From Halegenticoccus tardaugens (lineage in GTDB: Archaea; Halobacteriota; Halobacteria; Halobacteriales; Haloferacaceae), in assembly GCF_004116405.1 (NCBI RefSeq), contig NZ_SDIC01000003.1, positions 124,001-188,000 on the forward strand: DNA of 64,000 nt, written 5' to 3'. Shown one piece after another: positions 25,802-33,712 of this stretch (position 1 is its first letter; each line of letters begins with the position of its first letter). The notes beneath the pieces are model-generated. The model was not told the origin of the DNA. It saw nothing but the letters and a program-made list of their open reading frames with translations, and ran no database searches. A program made the position numbers and the translations under genes.

Positions 25802-26698
25802 TCACTCGAGGAGTTCCGCCAGCAACCCCTTCTGCGCGTGCAACCGGTTCTCCGCCTGGTCCCAGACGAGCGCGCGATCGCTTTCGAGCACGGCGTCCGT
25901 GATCTCCTCGCCGCGGTGGGCGGGCAGACAGTGCATCACCTTCGCGTCCGTCCCGCGGAGGAGGTCGTCGTTCACCTGGTACCCGTCGAAGGCGGCGAGC
26001 TTCTGCGCGCGCTGGTCCTCCTGTCCCATGCTGATCCACACGTCCGTGTAGACCACGTCGGCGTCCGCGACCGCCTCCTTCGGGTCGTCGACGACCGTCG
26101 GCGCGCTACCGAGTTCGGCCGCGCGGTCCAGCACGTCGTCGGCCATCGCGTACGCGGGCGGCGTCGAGACCGTCAGGTCGATCCCGGCGAGGGCGCACCC
26201 GAGCGCGAACGACTGGCCGACGTTGTTGCCGTCGCCGACCCACGCCGCGCGCGCGTCGAATCCCCCGAACGCCTCCCTGATCGTCAGCAGGTCCGCGAGC
26301 GTCTGACAGGGGTGGGCGTCGTCGGTCAGGCCGTTCACGATCGGCACGTCTGCGTGCTCGACCAGTTCGAGCAGGTCGGCGTGGTCGAACAGGCGCGCCA
26401 TGACGGCGTCGACGTACCGCGAGAGCACGCGCGAGGTGTCCCGCAGCGGCTCGCCGTGACCGAGCTGGATGTCGTCCGGCCCGAGGAAGATTGCGTGGCC
26501 GCCGAGCTGCGTCATCCCCGTCTCGAAGGAGATGCGCGTCCGGGTGCTCGGCTTCTCGAACAGCATCCCGAGCGTCGCCCGCGGGAACCGCGCGTCGTCC
26601 GCGCCGGATTTCAGCGCCGCCGCGCGGTCGAGCACGGCCGCGAGATCGTCGGCCGAGAGGTCGTCCACGTCGGTCAGGTGCGTCGTCTCGATCGTCAT
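25802..26698 (-). CDS. argF: Ornithine carbamoyltransferase
   Basis: The 298-aa cytosolic enzyme joins carbamoyl phosphate and ornithine to make citrulline. Carbamoyl-phosphate site FEKPSTRTRISFE (about residue 48), HPCQTLAD (about 130) and the ornithine/catalytic loop MHCLPAHRGEE (about 260) are intact. It is the last gene of the lysW-argF unit. Its ATG overlaps the stop of the upstream deacylase gene (ATGA), so expression is translationally coupled. Length is normal for the family. Confidence 0.95.
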   Translation of the reverse strand: MTIETTHLTDVDDLSADDLAAVLDRAAALKSGADDARFPRATLGMLFEKPSTRTRISFETGMTQLGGHAIFLGPDDIQLGHGEPLRDTSRVLSRYVDAVMARLFDHADLLELVEHADVPIVNGLTDDAHPCQTLADLLTIREAFGGFDARAAWVGDGNNVGQSFALGCALAGIDLTVSTPPAYAMADDVLDRAAELGSAPTVVDDPKEAVADADVVYTDVWISMGQEDQRAQKLAAFDGYQVNDDLLRGTDAKVMHCLPAHRGEEITDAVLESDRALVWDQAENRLHAQKGLLAELLE

Positions 26699-27777
26699 CC
26701 GTCCTCCGCGAGGCGCTCGCAGACGTCGATCAACACGGCGACCGAGCGGTCGAACTCGGCGAGCGACAGGTGCTCGTCGGGCGCGTGATCGAGGTCGGAG
26801 TCGCCGGGTCCGTAGGTCGCCATCGGGCAGTCCCACTCGCCGGCGAAGATGTTCATGTCGCTCGTTCCGGTCTTCCGGAGGAGCCGGGGATCCCCACCGG
26901 CGTTCCGGATCGCCACGCGGAACGCGCGGGCGACCTCGGTTCGGGGGCTCTGCATGACGGGCGGCACGTCGTCGTACCAGTGGACGGTGCCGCCGTTCAG
27001 CTCGCCGTCGGCGATCTCGCGCACCTCCTCGACCGCGTACTTCGGGGGTACGCGGAGCTGCACGTCCATCGTCGCCTCCACCGAGAGGCCGTCCTCGGTC
27101 GTCCCACCGCGCACGTCGACCGGCTTGCACGTCACCCGCTCGAAGACGGGCGTCCACTCGTCCTCCTCGAACGCCGCCTCGACGCGGTTCCACCAGTCCA
27201 TCGCGTCCTGGATGGCGTTGTTCTCCGGGCGGGAGGTGTGGCCCGACTCGCTCGTGGCGACGTACGTCCCGGCGAGCAGGCCGCGGTACCCGAGCGTGAT
27301 GCCGTCCCAGCCGCTCGGTTCGCCGTTGACGACGGCGTCCGGCGCGTCCTCGCGGTCCTCGACGAGGTGGCGAGCGCCGCGCGAATTCACCTCCTCGCCG
27401 ACGACGCCGACGAAGCTCACGCCCGTCTCGACCGCCGCCGCGGCCATCGCCGCCAGCGGCCCGGTCGCGTCGACGCTCCCCCGACCCCACAGCTCGGGGC
27501 CGTCGTCGCCCTCCTTCACCTCGACGGGGATGTCCCCGGGGACGGTGTCGACGTGGGAGGTCAAGAGGACGGCGTCGTCGGCCGGCGCGCGGACGTTGCC
27601 GACCTCGTCAATCCACGCCTCGCGGCCGTGCGCCTCGAAGAACGCGGCGAGCCGCTCCGCCGCCGCCTCCTCCTCGCCCGACGGCGAGGGGATGGAGACG
27701 AGGTCGACGAGCAGGTCCCGCGCGGCGGCGTCCCGGTCGGCGCTCGCGGCCGCGCTTTCGCCGTCCGTCGCGCTCAT
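26695..27777 (-). CDS. argE: [LysW]-ornithine/lysine hydrolase
   Basis: The 360-aa M20-family metallohydrolase releases ornithine (or lysine) from the LysW carrier. Metal and catalytic motifs SHVDTVPG, GRGSVDATGPLAAM and GEEVNSRGARH are visible, with NGEPSGWDGI carrying further ligands. Linkage to lysW and lysX indicates the carrier-bound route (LysK/ArgE type) rather than acetyl-ornithine. Both ends overlap neighbours as ATGA. Whether it serves arginine only or also lysine cannot be decided from sequence; haloarchaea generally make lysine by another route. Confidence 0.9.
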   Translation of the reverse strand: MSATDGESAAASADRDAAARDLLVDLVSIPSPSGEEEAAAERLAAFFEAHGREAWIDEVGNVRAPADDAVLLTSHVDTVPGDIPVEVKEGDDGPELWGRGSVDATGPLAAMAAAAVETGVSFVGVVGEEVNSRGARHLVEDREDAPDAVVNGEPSGWDGITLGYRGLLAGTYVATSESGHTSRPENNAIQDAMDWWNRVEAAFEEDEWTPVFERVTCKPVDVRGGTTEDGLSVEATMDVQLRVPPKYAVEEVREIADGELNGGTVHWYDDVPPVMQSPRTEVARAFRVAIRNAGGDPRLLRKTGTSDMNIFAGEWDCPMATYGPGDSDLDHAPDEHLSLAEFDRSVAVLIDVCERLAEDG

Positions 27778-28910
27778 CCGAGCACCTCCGTCAGCGCGTC
27801 GACGGCGCTGTCCGCGTGTTCCTCTTCGATGACGAGCGGGGGCAGCAGGCGGACGACCGACCGGCCCGCGGGCAGGGCGAGCACCTGCCGATCCAGCGCG
27901 AGGTCGCGCAGCACGCGGTTCGCGCCGCGCCTCACCTCGATCCCGATCATGAGCCCCCGCCCGCGCACGTCGCGGACGGGCAGGTCGTGCGTTTCGGTCG
28001 CCTCCTCGACGCGCTCCGTCAGGTACGAGCCGAGGTCGCCGGCGCGGGTCGGCAGGTCCTCCTCCACGACCGCGTCGAGCGTGGCGTTCGCCGCCGCGCA
28101 GACGACCGGGCCGCCGCTGAACGTCGAGCCGTGGTCGCCCGGCTTCTCGGCGATCCAGTCGGCGCAGAGCGTCGCGCCGAGCGGGAGACCGCTCGCGATC
28201 CCCTTCGCCGTCGTGAGGACGTCGGGCGTGACGCCCGCCGCCTCGCACGCCCACAGCGCCCCGGTCCGGCCGAGGCCGGTCTGGATCTCGTCGAAGACGA
28301 GCGCCGCGCCCGCCTCCGCCGTCAGGTCGCGGGCGGCCCGCAGGTACTCGGCCGAGGCCGGGTGAACGCCCCCCTCGCCCTGGACGGGTTCGAGGAACAC
28401 CGCGGCGGTCTCGTCGTCGATCGCCTCGGCGAGTTCCTCCTCGTCGCCGTAGCTCACGAACTCGACGTCGCCCGCGAGCGGTTCGAACGGCGCTTTGTAC
28501 TTCTTCTTCCACGTCATCGCCAGCGCGCCCAGCGTCCGGCCGTGGAACCCGCGCTTCGTCGCGATTATCTTCGAGTTCCCGGTCGCGCTCCGGGCGAACT
28601 TCATCGCCGCCTCGTTGGCCTCGGTCCCGGAGTTGCAGAGCCAGACGTTGTCGATCCCGCCGGGCGCGAGCGCCGCGAGTTTTTCGTACAGCTCCGTCCG
28701 GGCCGTGACGGGGTACGACGCCTGCACGTACATGAGATCCTCGGCCTGCTCTTGTACGGCTTCGACCACTCTGGGGTGGCAGTGGCCGACGGGCGCGACG
28801 GCGTAGCTCGCGCCGAGGTCGAGGTACTCGGTCCCGTCGTCGGCGTACAGGTGCGGCCCTTCGCCCGACTCGATCGCGATGGGCTTCTCGGAGAAGACGA
28901 AGCCGCTCAT
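27774..28910 (-). CDS. argD: [LysW]-aminoadipate/glutamate semialdehyde aminotransferase (ArgD/LysJ)
   Basis: The 378-aa PLP enzyme converts the carrier-bound semialdehyde to the amine. It has the class III aminotransferase motifs: CNSGTEANEAAMKFAR (phosphate and substrate), GFHGRTLGA, DEIQTGLGRTG (PLP Asp) and the Schiff-base Lys in TTAKGIASGLPLGA. It sits between the kinase and hydrolase genes with ATGA overlaps on both sides. The sequence shows no missing catalytic residue. Confidence 0.93.
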   Translation of the reverse strand: MSGFVFSEKPIAIESGEGPHLYADDGTEYLDLGASYAVAPVGHCHPRVVEAVQEQAEDLMYVQASYPVTARTELYEKLAALAPGGIDNVWLCNSGTEANEAAMKFARSATGNSKIIATKRGFHGRTLGALAMTWKKKYKAPFEPLAGDVEFVSYGDEEELAEAIDDETAAVFLEPVQGEGGVHPASAEYLRAARDLTAEAGAALVFDEIQTGLGRTGALWACEAAGVTPDVLTTAKGIASGLPLGATLCADWIAEKPGDHGSTFSGGPVVCAAANATLDAVVEEDLPTRAGDLGSYLTERVEEATETHDLPVRDVRGRGLMIGIEVRRGANRVLRDLALDRQVLALPAGRSVVRLLPPLVIEEEHADSAVDALTEVLG

Positions 28911-29860
28911 CGCGCCGCCTCCGTTTCGTCGGCGAGGGCGCTCCGGCTCACGCGCGTTCCGCCGCCGTTGAGCGCCGCGACGATCGGGTCGCGCACGTTC
29001 GCGTCCGCGACGATCACCTCGGGCGCGCCGCCGGAGAGCGCCTCGGTCGCCGCCATGACCTTCTTCGTCATGAAGCCCTCCGCGGCCCCCTTCAGCGCGT
29101 CCAGTTCGTCGGGCGTCGAAACGGACTCGACGAGCGTCTCCGGGTCCTCGGGGTCGGCGTAGACGCCCGCCACGTCCGTCAGCACGACGAGCGTCGCGCC
29201 GAGCGCGCCCGCGACGGCCGCGGCGGCCCGGTCCGCGTCGGCGTTGACGGGAACCCCGTCGTCGGCCAGCATCGGCACCGTCACGACGGGCGTGTACCCC
29301 CCGTCGAGCAGCGTCTCCAGCAGGTCGACGTTGACGTCGGTGATCTTCCCGGAGTGGTCGCCGCGCTTTATCTTCTTCTTGCCGTCCTCGACCACGCGGA
29401 CCGCCGACTTCCGGGGGCCGGTGAGGAGGCCGCCGTCGACGCCCGACAGGCCGACCGCGTCGACGCCCGCCCCGCGGAGGGTGGCCGTCAGGTCGGTGTT
29501 GAGCCTCCCGGGCATCACCATCGAGAACACCTCCATCGCGCGCTCGTCGGTGAACCGTCCCGTGATTCCGGCGGGCGTCTCGACGTAGGTCGGCTCCTCG
29601 CCGAGCTCTTCGAGCGTCTCGTCCACCGCGGTCGAGCCGCCGTGGACGACGACGACCTTCCGGCCGTTGGCGACGAGGTGTGCGACGTCGCCGACCGCGC
29701 CGGCCGGGTCGACCGCCCGCGCGCCGCCGATCTTGACGACGACCGGGGGCTCCTCGGCCGTCCCGCCGTCGGTCCGCAACCGTCTTTTCGAATCGCCGTC
29801 GAGCAGTTCTTCGTGCGCCGCGAGCAGTTCCTCGTGGGTGTAGGCGTCGCGTTTCGTCAT
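28907..29860 (-). CDS. argB: [LysW]-glutamate/aminoadipate kinase (ArgB/LysZ)
   Basis: The 317-aa amino-acid kinase phosphorylates the side-chain carboxylate of carrier-bound glutamate. The kinase core starts with VVVKIGGARAVDP (about residue 39) and includes VVVHGGSTAVDE, SGVDGGLLTG and VPVNADADRAAAAVA. About 38 residues precede the core (MTKRDAYTHEELLAAHEELL and a basic stretch). Most relatives, as far as I recall, begin almost directly at the VVVKIGG strand. It overlaps argD by 4 nt. Confidence 0.92.
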   Translation of the reverse strand: MTKRDAYTHEELLAAHEELLDGDSKRRLRTDGGTAEEPPVVVKIGGARAVDPAGAVGDVAHLVANGRKVVVVHGGSTAVDETLEELGEEPTYVETPAGITGRFTDERAMEVFSMVMPGRLNTDLTATLRGAGVDAVGLSGVDGGLLTGPRKSAVRVVEDGKKKIKRGDHSGKITDVNVDLLETLLDGGYTPVVTVPMLADDGVPVNADADRAAAAVAGALGATLVVLTDVAGVYADPEDPETLVESVSTPDELDALKGAAEGFMTKKVMAATEALSGGAPEVIVADANVRDPIVAALNGGGTRVSRSALADETEAAR

Positions 29861-29862
29861 AG

Positions 29863-30900
29863 TCAGGGTGCCCCCACGGGGTGCAGTCCGCCGAACTCCA
29901 GGCCGGCGGTCTCTTCGAGGCCGAGCGCGACGTTGGCCGCGTGGACGGCCTGCCCGGCCGAGCCCTTCATCATGTTGTCGATGGCCGAGAAGACGACCAG
30001 CCGCCGGTTCGGCGGGTCGACCTCGAAGCCGACCTCGGCGTAGTTCGTGCCGGCGACGACCTTCGGTTCGGGGTACCGGTAGACGCCGCCCCCGCCCGAG
30101 ACGATCCGCACGAACGGCTCCGCCTCGTAGCTCCCGCGGTAGGCTCCCCAGAGGTCGCCCTTCGTGACGGGGCCGTCCGGGAAGACGTGGCAGGTCGCCG
30201 ACGCCCCGCGGATCATGTCCACCGCGTGTACGGTGAAGGAGACGGAGAGGCCGAGGTACTCCTCGATCTCCGCTTCGTGGCGGTGGCTCGTCGGGGCGTA
30301 GGGGCGGACGATGCCCGAACGCTCGGCGTGCGACGAGGCCTTGCCGGCGCTTGCGCCACCCTCCGAGGAGCCGACCTTCACGTCGACGACGACTCGCTCG
30401 TCGCCGTCGAGGATCTCCGCGTCGAAAAGCGGCCTCAGCCCGAGGATCGTCGCGGTCGCGTTGCAGCCGCCGGCCGCGATCAACTCCGCGCCCGGGAGGT
30501 TCTCGCGGTTGAGTTCGGGCAGCGCGTACTCGGCCTTTTCGAGGTACTCGGGGCACGCGTGCCCGTCGTACCACTCGTCGTACTGTTCCTCGGTCGAGAG
30601 CCGGAAGTCCGCCGAGAGGTCGACGACCGTGTCCGCGGCGTCGAAGAACGCGTCCACGTGCCGCATCGAGACGCCGTGGGGCGTCGCGGCGAACAGCACG
30701 TCGACCGAGTCGAGGTCCTCCGGCGAGGAAAAGCGGAGATCAAGGCCGCGGAGGTTGGGGTGGACGGAGCCGACCGTCTTGCGGTCGTACTCGCGGCTCG
30801 TCGCCTGCGCCACCTCGAAGTCGGGGTGGCCGGCGAGGAGGCGGAGCAGTTCCCCGCCCGTGAAGCCGCTGCCGCCGACGACGGCCGCCGAGAGCGTCAC
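29863..30900 (-). CDS. argC: [LysW]-glutamyl/aminoadipyl phosphate reductase (ArgC/LysY)
   Basis: The 345-aa NADPH-dependent reductase makes the carrier-bound semialdehyde. The Rossmann loop VVGGSGFTGGELLRLL opens the protein and the catalytic Cys lies in AAGGCNATATILGL (about residue 150). The conserved HAVDMIRGASATCH segment follows. The GTG start overlaps the lysX stop as GTGA and the argB start follows after 2 nt, so the gene is central to the coupled operon. Confidence 0.95.
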   Translation of the reverse strand: MTLSAAVVGGSGFTGGELLRLLAGHPDFEVAQATSREYDRKTVGSVHPNLRGLDLRFSSPEDLDSVDVLFAATPHGVSMRHVDAFFDAADTVVDLSADFRLSTEEQYDEWYDGHACPEYLEKAEYALPELNRENLPGAELIAAGGCNATATILGLRPLFDAEILDGDERVVVDVKVGSSEGGASAGKASSHAERSGIVRPYAPTSHRHEAEIEEYLGLSVSFTVHAVDMIRGASATCHVFPDGPVTKGDLWGAYRGSYEAEPFVRIVSGGGGVYRYPEPKVVAGTNYAEVGFEVDPPNRRLVVFSAIDNMMKGSAGQAVHAANVALGLEETAGLEFGGLHPVGAP

Positions 30901-31775
30901 TGCGCCACCTCCGCCACCTCGTCGCCCGCGCTCGCGGCCTTCGCTTCGAGCCAGTCGACGACCGCGGCCGGCACGTCCACGTCCGACGCCTCCGACAGCG
31001 CCTTGAACTCCACGGTGTGGTTCACCTCGTGGACGGTGTAGCTCTCGCCGGTCTCCATGAGGTCGACGCCGAGGAGTCCCCCGCCGACCGCGTCGCTCGC
31101 CCGTTCGACGAGGTCGCGCGCCTCGTCGTCGAGTTCGAACGCGTCCGTCTCGCCTCCCTTCGCCGCGTTCGTCAGCCAGTGGTCGGAGCTGCGGGTCATG
31201 GCGGCGACGGGTTCGCCGTCGGCAGCGACCACGCGGACGTCGCGGCCGGGCTTCTCGACGAACTCCTGCACGTAGAACACCTTGTGCTCGTAGTGGCCGA
31301 GGGTGGCCTTGTGTTCGAGGATCGCCTCCGCCGCGTTCCGGCCGTCGATCTTCGCCATCAGCCGCCCCCACGAGCCGACGACGGGCTTGAGCACGCAGGG
31401 GTAGCCGAACGACTCGATGGCCTCCAGCGCCGCCTCTTTCGTGAACCCCACCTCGGTCCGCGGCGTGGGCACGCCGGCCTCGGCGAGCGCCAGGCTGTTT
31501 TTCGCCTTGTCGGCGCAGACCTCGGCCGTCTCCGAGGAGTTGATCACCGAAACGCCGTACGATTCGAGGAATCGCGTCGCGTAGAGGCTCCGGCTCGTCG
31601 CCAGACAGCGGTCGACGACGAGGTCCACGCCCTCCACGGGCGCGGTCGTCCCGTCGAGCCCGAACCGCTGTTTGCGCACGTCGATCTTCGTCACGTCGTG
31701 GCCGCGGTCGCGCAGCTCCGACAGGAGCAGCTTCTCGTCCCTGCGGATCCGGGAGTAGAGGATTCCGACGTGCAA
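30897..31775 (-). CDS. lysX: Glutamate/aminoadipate-LysW ligase (ArgX/LysX, ATP-grasp)
   Basis: The 292-aa ATP-grasp ligase attaches glutamate (ArgX) or aminoadipate (LysX) to the C-terminal Glu of LysW. Visible are the ATP-binding strand YPCVLKPVVGSWGRLMAKI, HKVFYVQEFVEKPGRDVRV and the metal/substrate segment VHEVNHTVEFK. The start codon is TTG (31775-31773): it is one nucleotide past the lysW stop, in register with the first structural strand (HVGILYSRIRRDEK), and follows a GGGGGAG run inside the lysW end. A glutamate-specific ArgX role is inferred from the gene block. Confidence 0.92.
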   Translation of the reverse strand: MHVGILYSRIRRDEKLLLSELRDRGHDVTKIDVRKQRFGLDGTTAPVEGVDLVVDRCLATSRSLYATRFLESYGVSVINSSETAEVCADKAKNSLALAEAGVPTPRTEVGFTKEAALEAIESFGYPCVLKPVVGSWGRLMAKIDGRNAAEAILEHKATLGHYEHKVFYVQEFVEKPGRDVRVVAADGEPVAAMTRSSDHWLTNAAKGGETDAFELDDEARDLVERASDAVGGGLLGVDLMETGESYTVHEVNHTVEFKALSEASDVDVPAAVVDWLEAKAASAGDEVAEVAQ

Positions 31776-31776
31776 T

Positions 31777-31947
31777 TTACTCCCCCCAGTCCTCTTCGAG
31801 CTCCGGGGCTCGCTCGAGGACCGGCGGGTTGACGTCGATGACTTCCAGTTCCGCGCCGCAGGTTCCGCAGTCGATGATCTCTCCGGTTTCGAGGTCGTCG
31901 TACAGGGACACGTCGGCCCCGCACTCGGGACAGTCTGCTTCGGTCAT
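31777..31947 (-). CDS. lysW: Amino-group carrier protein LysW/ArgW
   Basis: The 56-aa acidic carrier has an N-terminal zinc ribbon (CPECG and CGTCG) and the diagnostic C terminus EEDWGE, whose final Glu accepts the amino acid. It protects the amino group through the following four enzymatic steps. An in-frame ATG ten codons upstream (31977) lies inside the TATA-like box, so the ATG at 31947 is the real start. It is the first gene of the seven-gene unit. Confidence 0.95.
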   Translation of the reverse strand: MTEADCPECGADVSLYDDLETGEIIDCGTCGAELEVIDVNPPVLERAPELEEDWGE

Positions 31948-31975
31948 GCTGTACCCGTTCGTACCCCGCTCACCC

Positions 31976-31982
31976 ATATAAA
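31976..31982 (-). promoter_or_regulatory. TATA box of the lysW operon
   Basis: TTTATAT on the minus strand is centred 32 nt before the lysW ATG, so the transcript should begin about 5 nt upstream of the start codon. It is the only strong promoter-like site in the seven-gene unit. Confidence 0.6.
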
Positions 31983-31989
31983 GGCGTCG

Positions 31990-32010
31990 AAAATGTCAGA
32001 AAAGAAAAAT
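31990..32010 (-). terminator. T-rich terminator between argH and lysW
   Basis: On the minus strand this stretch reads as T-runs (TTTTTCTTTT then TTTT) and lies directly upstream of the lysW TATA box. It fits termination of the argG-argH transcript before a new start at lysW. Confidence 0.5.
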
Positions 32011-32112
32011 TACTCGGACCCCCGTCTACGCGTCCGAGGCGGGCGGTTTCGATCCGTTTCGAGATCGGCTGTCTGTCATCTGGTGTGTAGTTAGTCGTCC
32101 CCGAGGGGGGAC

Positions 32113-32160
32113 GGCGGTCGTCGCGGCGGCCGCCGCGGCGATCCTCGCGGCGCGACCGCC
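32113..32160. repeat. GC-rich inverted repeat downstream of argH
   Basis: GGCGGTCG (32113-32120) pairs with CGACCGCC (32153-32160), and the interior contains the perfect palindrome GCGGCGGCCGCCGC (32123-32136). The space from argH to lysW (31948-32229) has no convincing gene; this hairpin and the T-run beyond it are its only features. Confidence 0.5.
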
Positions 32161-32229
32161 GGGGGGTGGCGGGTCCACGCCGCGCGCGCTCGCTCGAACG
32201 CGGCGACGCGGGCGGACGCCGCGGTGCGC

Positions 32230-33708
32230 TCAGACACGGCGATCGACCTCCGTTTCGAGGCGGTCGGCCGCCGCCGCGAGCGCGTCGCGCCCGGCGGTCA
32301 GCGCCTCGGCGTCGGCGTCGATGCGGTCCGCCGCCGCGTCCAGTTGAGCGGCGACGGCGGGCGAGGCCGGTCCGCCGGCGGAGTCGCGGCTCTCAGCGCT
32401 CCGGGCGGGGTCCAGCGCGGCCTCCAGATCGTCGCGGTTCACGTGCGTCCGGAGGTTCTCGCCCAGGACGCCTTCTGCGGCCGCGTCAAGTTTTGCGGCA
32501 ACGGTCGCCGGATCGTCGCCGTCCTCCACGTCGGGGGCCGCCGCGGCGACGATCTCGTGAGCCGTCCGGAACGGCACCCCCGCCATCGCGAGCAGGTCCG
32601 CCACGCCGGTCGCGGTCGAGAAGCCCTCGCCCGCCGCCGCGGCGAGCGCCCCCTCGTTCCACGTCGCGGTGCGCACCGCGCCCGCGGCGACGGCCGTCGC
32701 CTCCCCGACGACGTCCGCGGCGTCGAAGGCGTGCCGGTGTGCGCGCTGCAGATCGCGGTTGTACGCGCGGGGGAGGCCCTTCAGCGTCGTGAGGAGGGCC
32801 GCGAGGTCGCCGACGGCGTCGCCCGCGCAGGCGCGGACGAGCTCCAGCGTGTCGGGATTCTTCTTCTGGGGCATGATCGACGAGGTCGACGAGTAGTCGT
32901 CCGAGAGGTCGACGTACCCCCGGTTCGAGAAGACGACGAGGTCCTCCGCCAGCCCCGACAGCGTCACGGCGTGGGTCGCGAGCGCCGAGAGCGTCTCGGC
33001 GAGGAAGTCCCGCGCCGAGGAGGCGTCCATCGAGTTGCCGAGCACGCCCTCGAACCCGAGGAGTTCGGCGGTGCGCTCGCGGTCGACGTCGAACGGCGTG
33101 CCCGCGAAGGCCGCCGCGCCGAGCGGCGACCGGTTGATCCGCCCGTACGCGTCGAGGAGGCGGGCCGTGTCGCGCGCGACCGCCGCCTCGTAGGAGAGGA
33201 GGTGGTGCGCGACGGTGGTCGGCTGGGCCGGCTGGAGGTGCGTGTAGCCGGGCATGGTCGTCTCGACGTGCGCCGCGGCCGTCTCCGCGAGCGCCTCGCG
33301 CAGCGCGAGCGTCGCCTCGACGACCGAGAGCGCGTCCTCGCGGAGGCGGTAGCGGATGCAGGCGGCCACCTCGTCGTTGCGCGAGCGGGCGGTGTGCATC
33401 CTCCCGCCGTCGGGCCCGACGCGCGCGATGACCGCCGACTCGACGGCCTCGTGCACGTCCTCCCCGTCGGGGAGCGCCCCGTGACCGGCAGCCTCCACGT
33501 CGTCGAGCGCCGCGAGGATCGCGCCGGCCGTCTCGCCGTCGACGATCCCCCGCTCCGCGAGCATCACGACGTGCGCGCGGTCGACCGCCAGATCCGCCTC
33601 GAAGATGCGCTCGTCCGCAGCGAGGCTGGAGAGGAACCCGCGGGCGGGGCCGCCGCTGAACCGATCGCGGCGGACGACGCTCGAATCGCCGGGCTCCTCG
33701 CTCGTCAT
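32230..33708 (-). CDS. argH: Argininosuccinate lyase
   Basis: The 492-aa fumarase-superfamily enzyme splits argininosuccinate into arginine and fumarate. The signature SSIMPQKKNPD is at about residue 275, with HTARSRNDEVA near residue 107 and the catalytic TMPGYTHLQPAQPTT near 155. An Ala-rich region of about 70 residues at the C terminus is longer than in bacterial enzymes. The ATG is preceded by AGGAG inside the end of argG, 4 nt after that gene's stop, so argG and argH are cotranscribed. Confidence 0.95.
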   Translation of the reverse strand: MTSEEPGDSSVVRRDRFSGGPARGFLSSLAADERIFEADLAVDRAHVVMLAERGIVDGETAGAILAALDDVEAAGHGALPDGEDVHEAVESAVIARVGPDGGRMHTARSRNDEVAACIRYRLREDALSVVEATLALREALAETAAAHVETTMPGYTHLQPAQPTTVAHHLLSYEAAVARDTARLLDAYGRINRSPLGAAAFAGTPFDVDRERTAELLGFEGVLGNSMDASSARDFLAETLSALATHAVTLSGLAEDLVVFSNRGYVDLSDDYSSTSSIMPQKKNPDTLELVRACAGDAVGDLAALLTTLKGLPRAYNRDLQRAHRHAFDAADVVGEATAVAAGAVRTATWNEGALAAAAGEGFSTATGVADLLAMAGVPFRTAHEIVAAAAPDVEDGDDPATVAAKLDAAAEGVLGENLRTHVNRDDLEAALDPARSAESRDSAGGPASPAVAAQLDAAADRIDADAEALTAGRDALAAAADRLETEVDRRV

Positions 33709-33712
33709 CTGA

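Noticed and set aside
32026..32079. 17-codon minus-strand frame (MTDSRSRNGSKPPASDA) downstream of argH
   Set aside because: Too short to judge, no promoter, and it lies in a frame that is open by chance after the argH stop.
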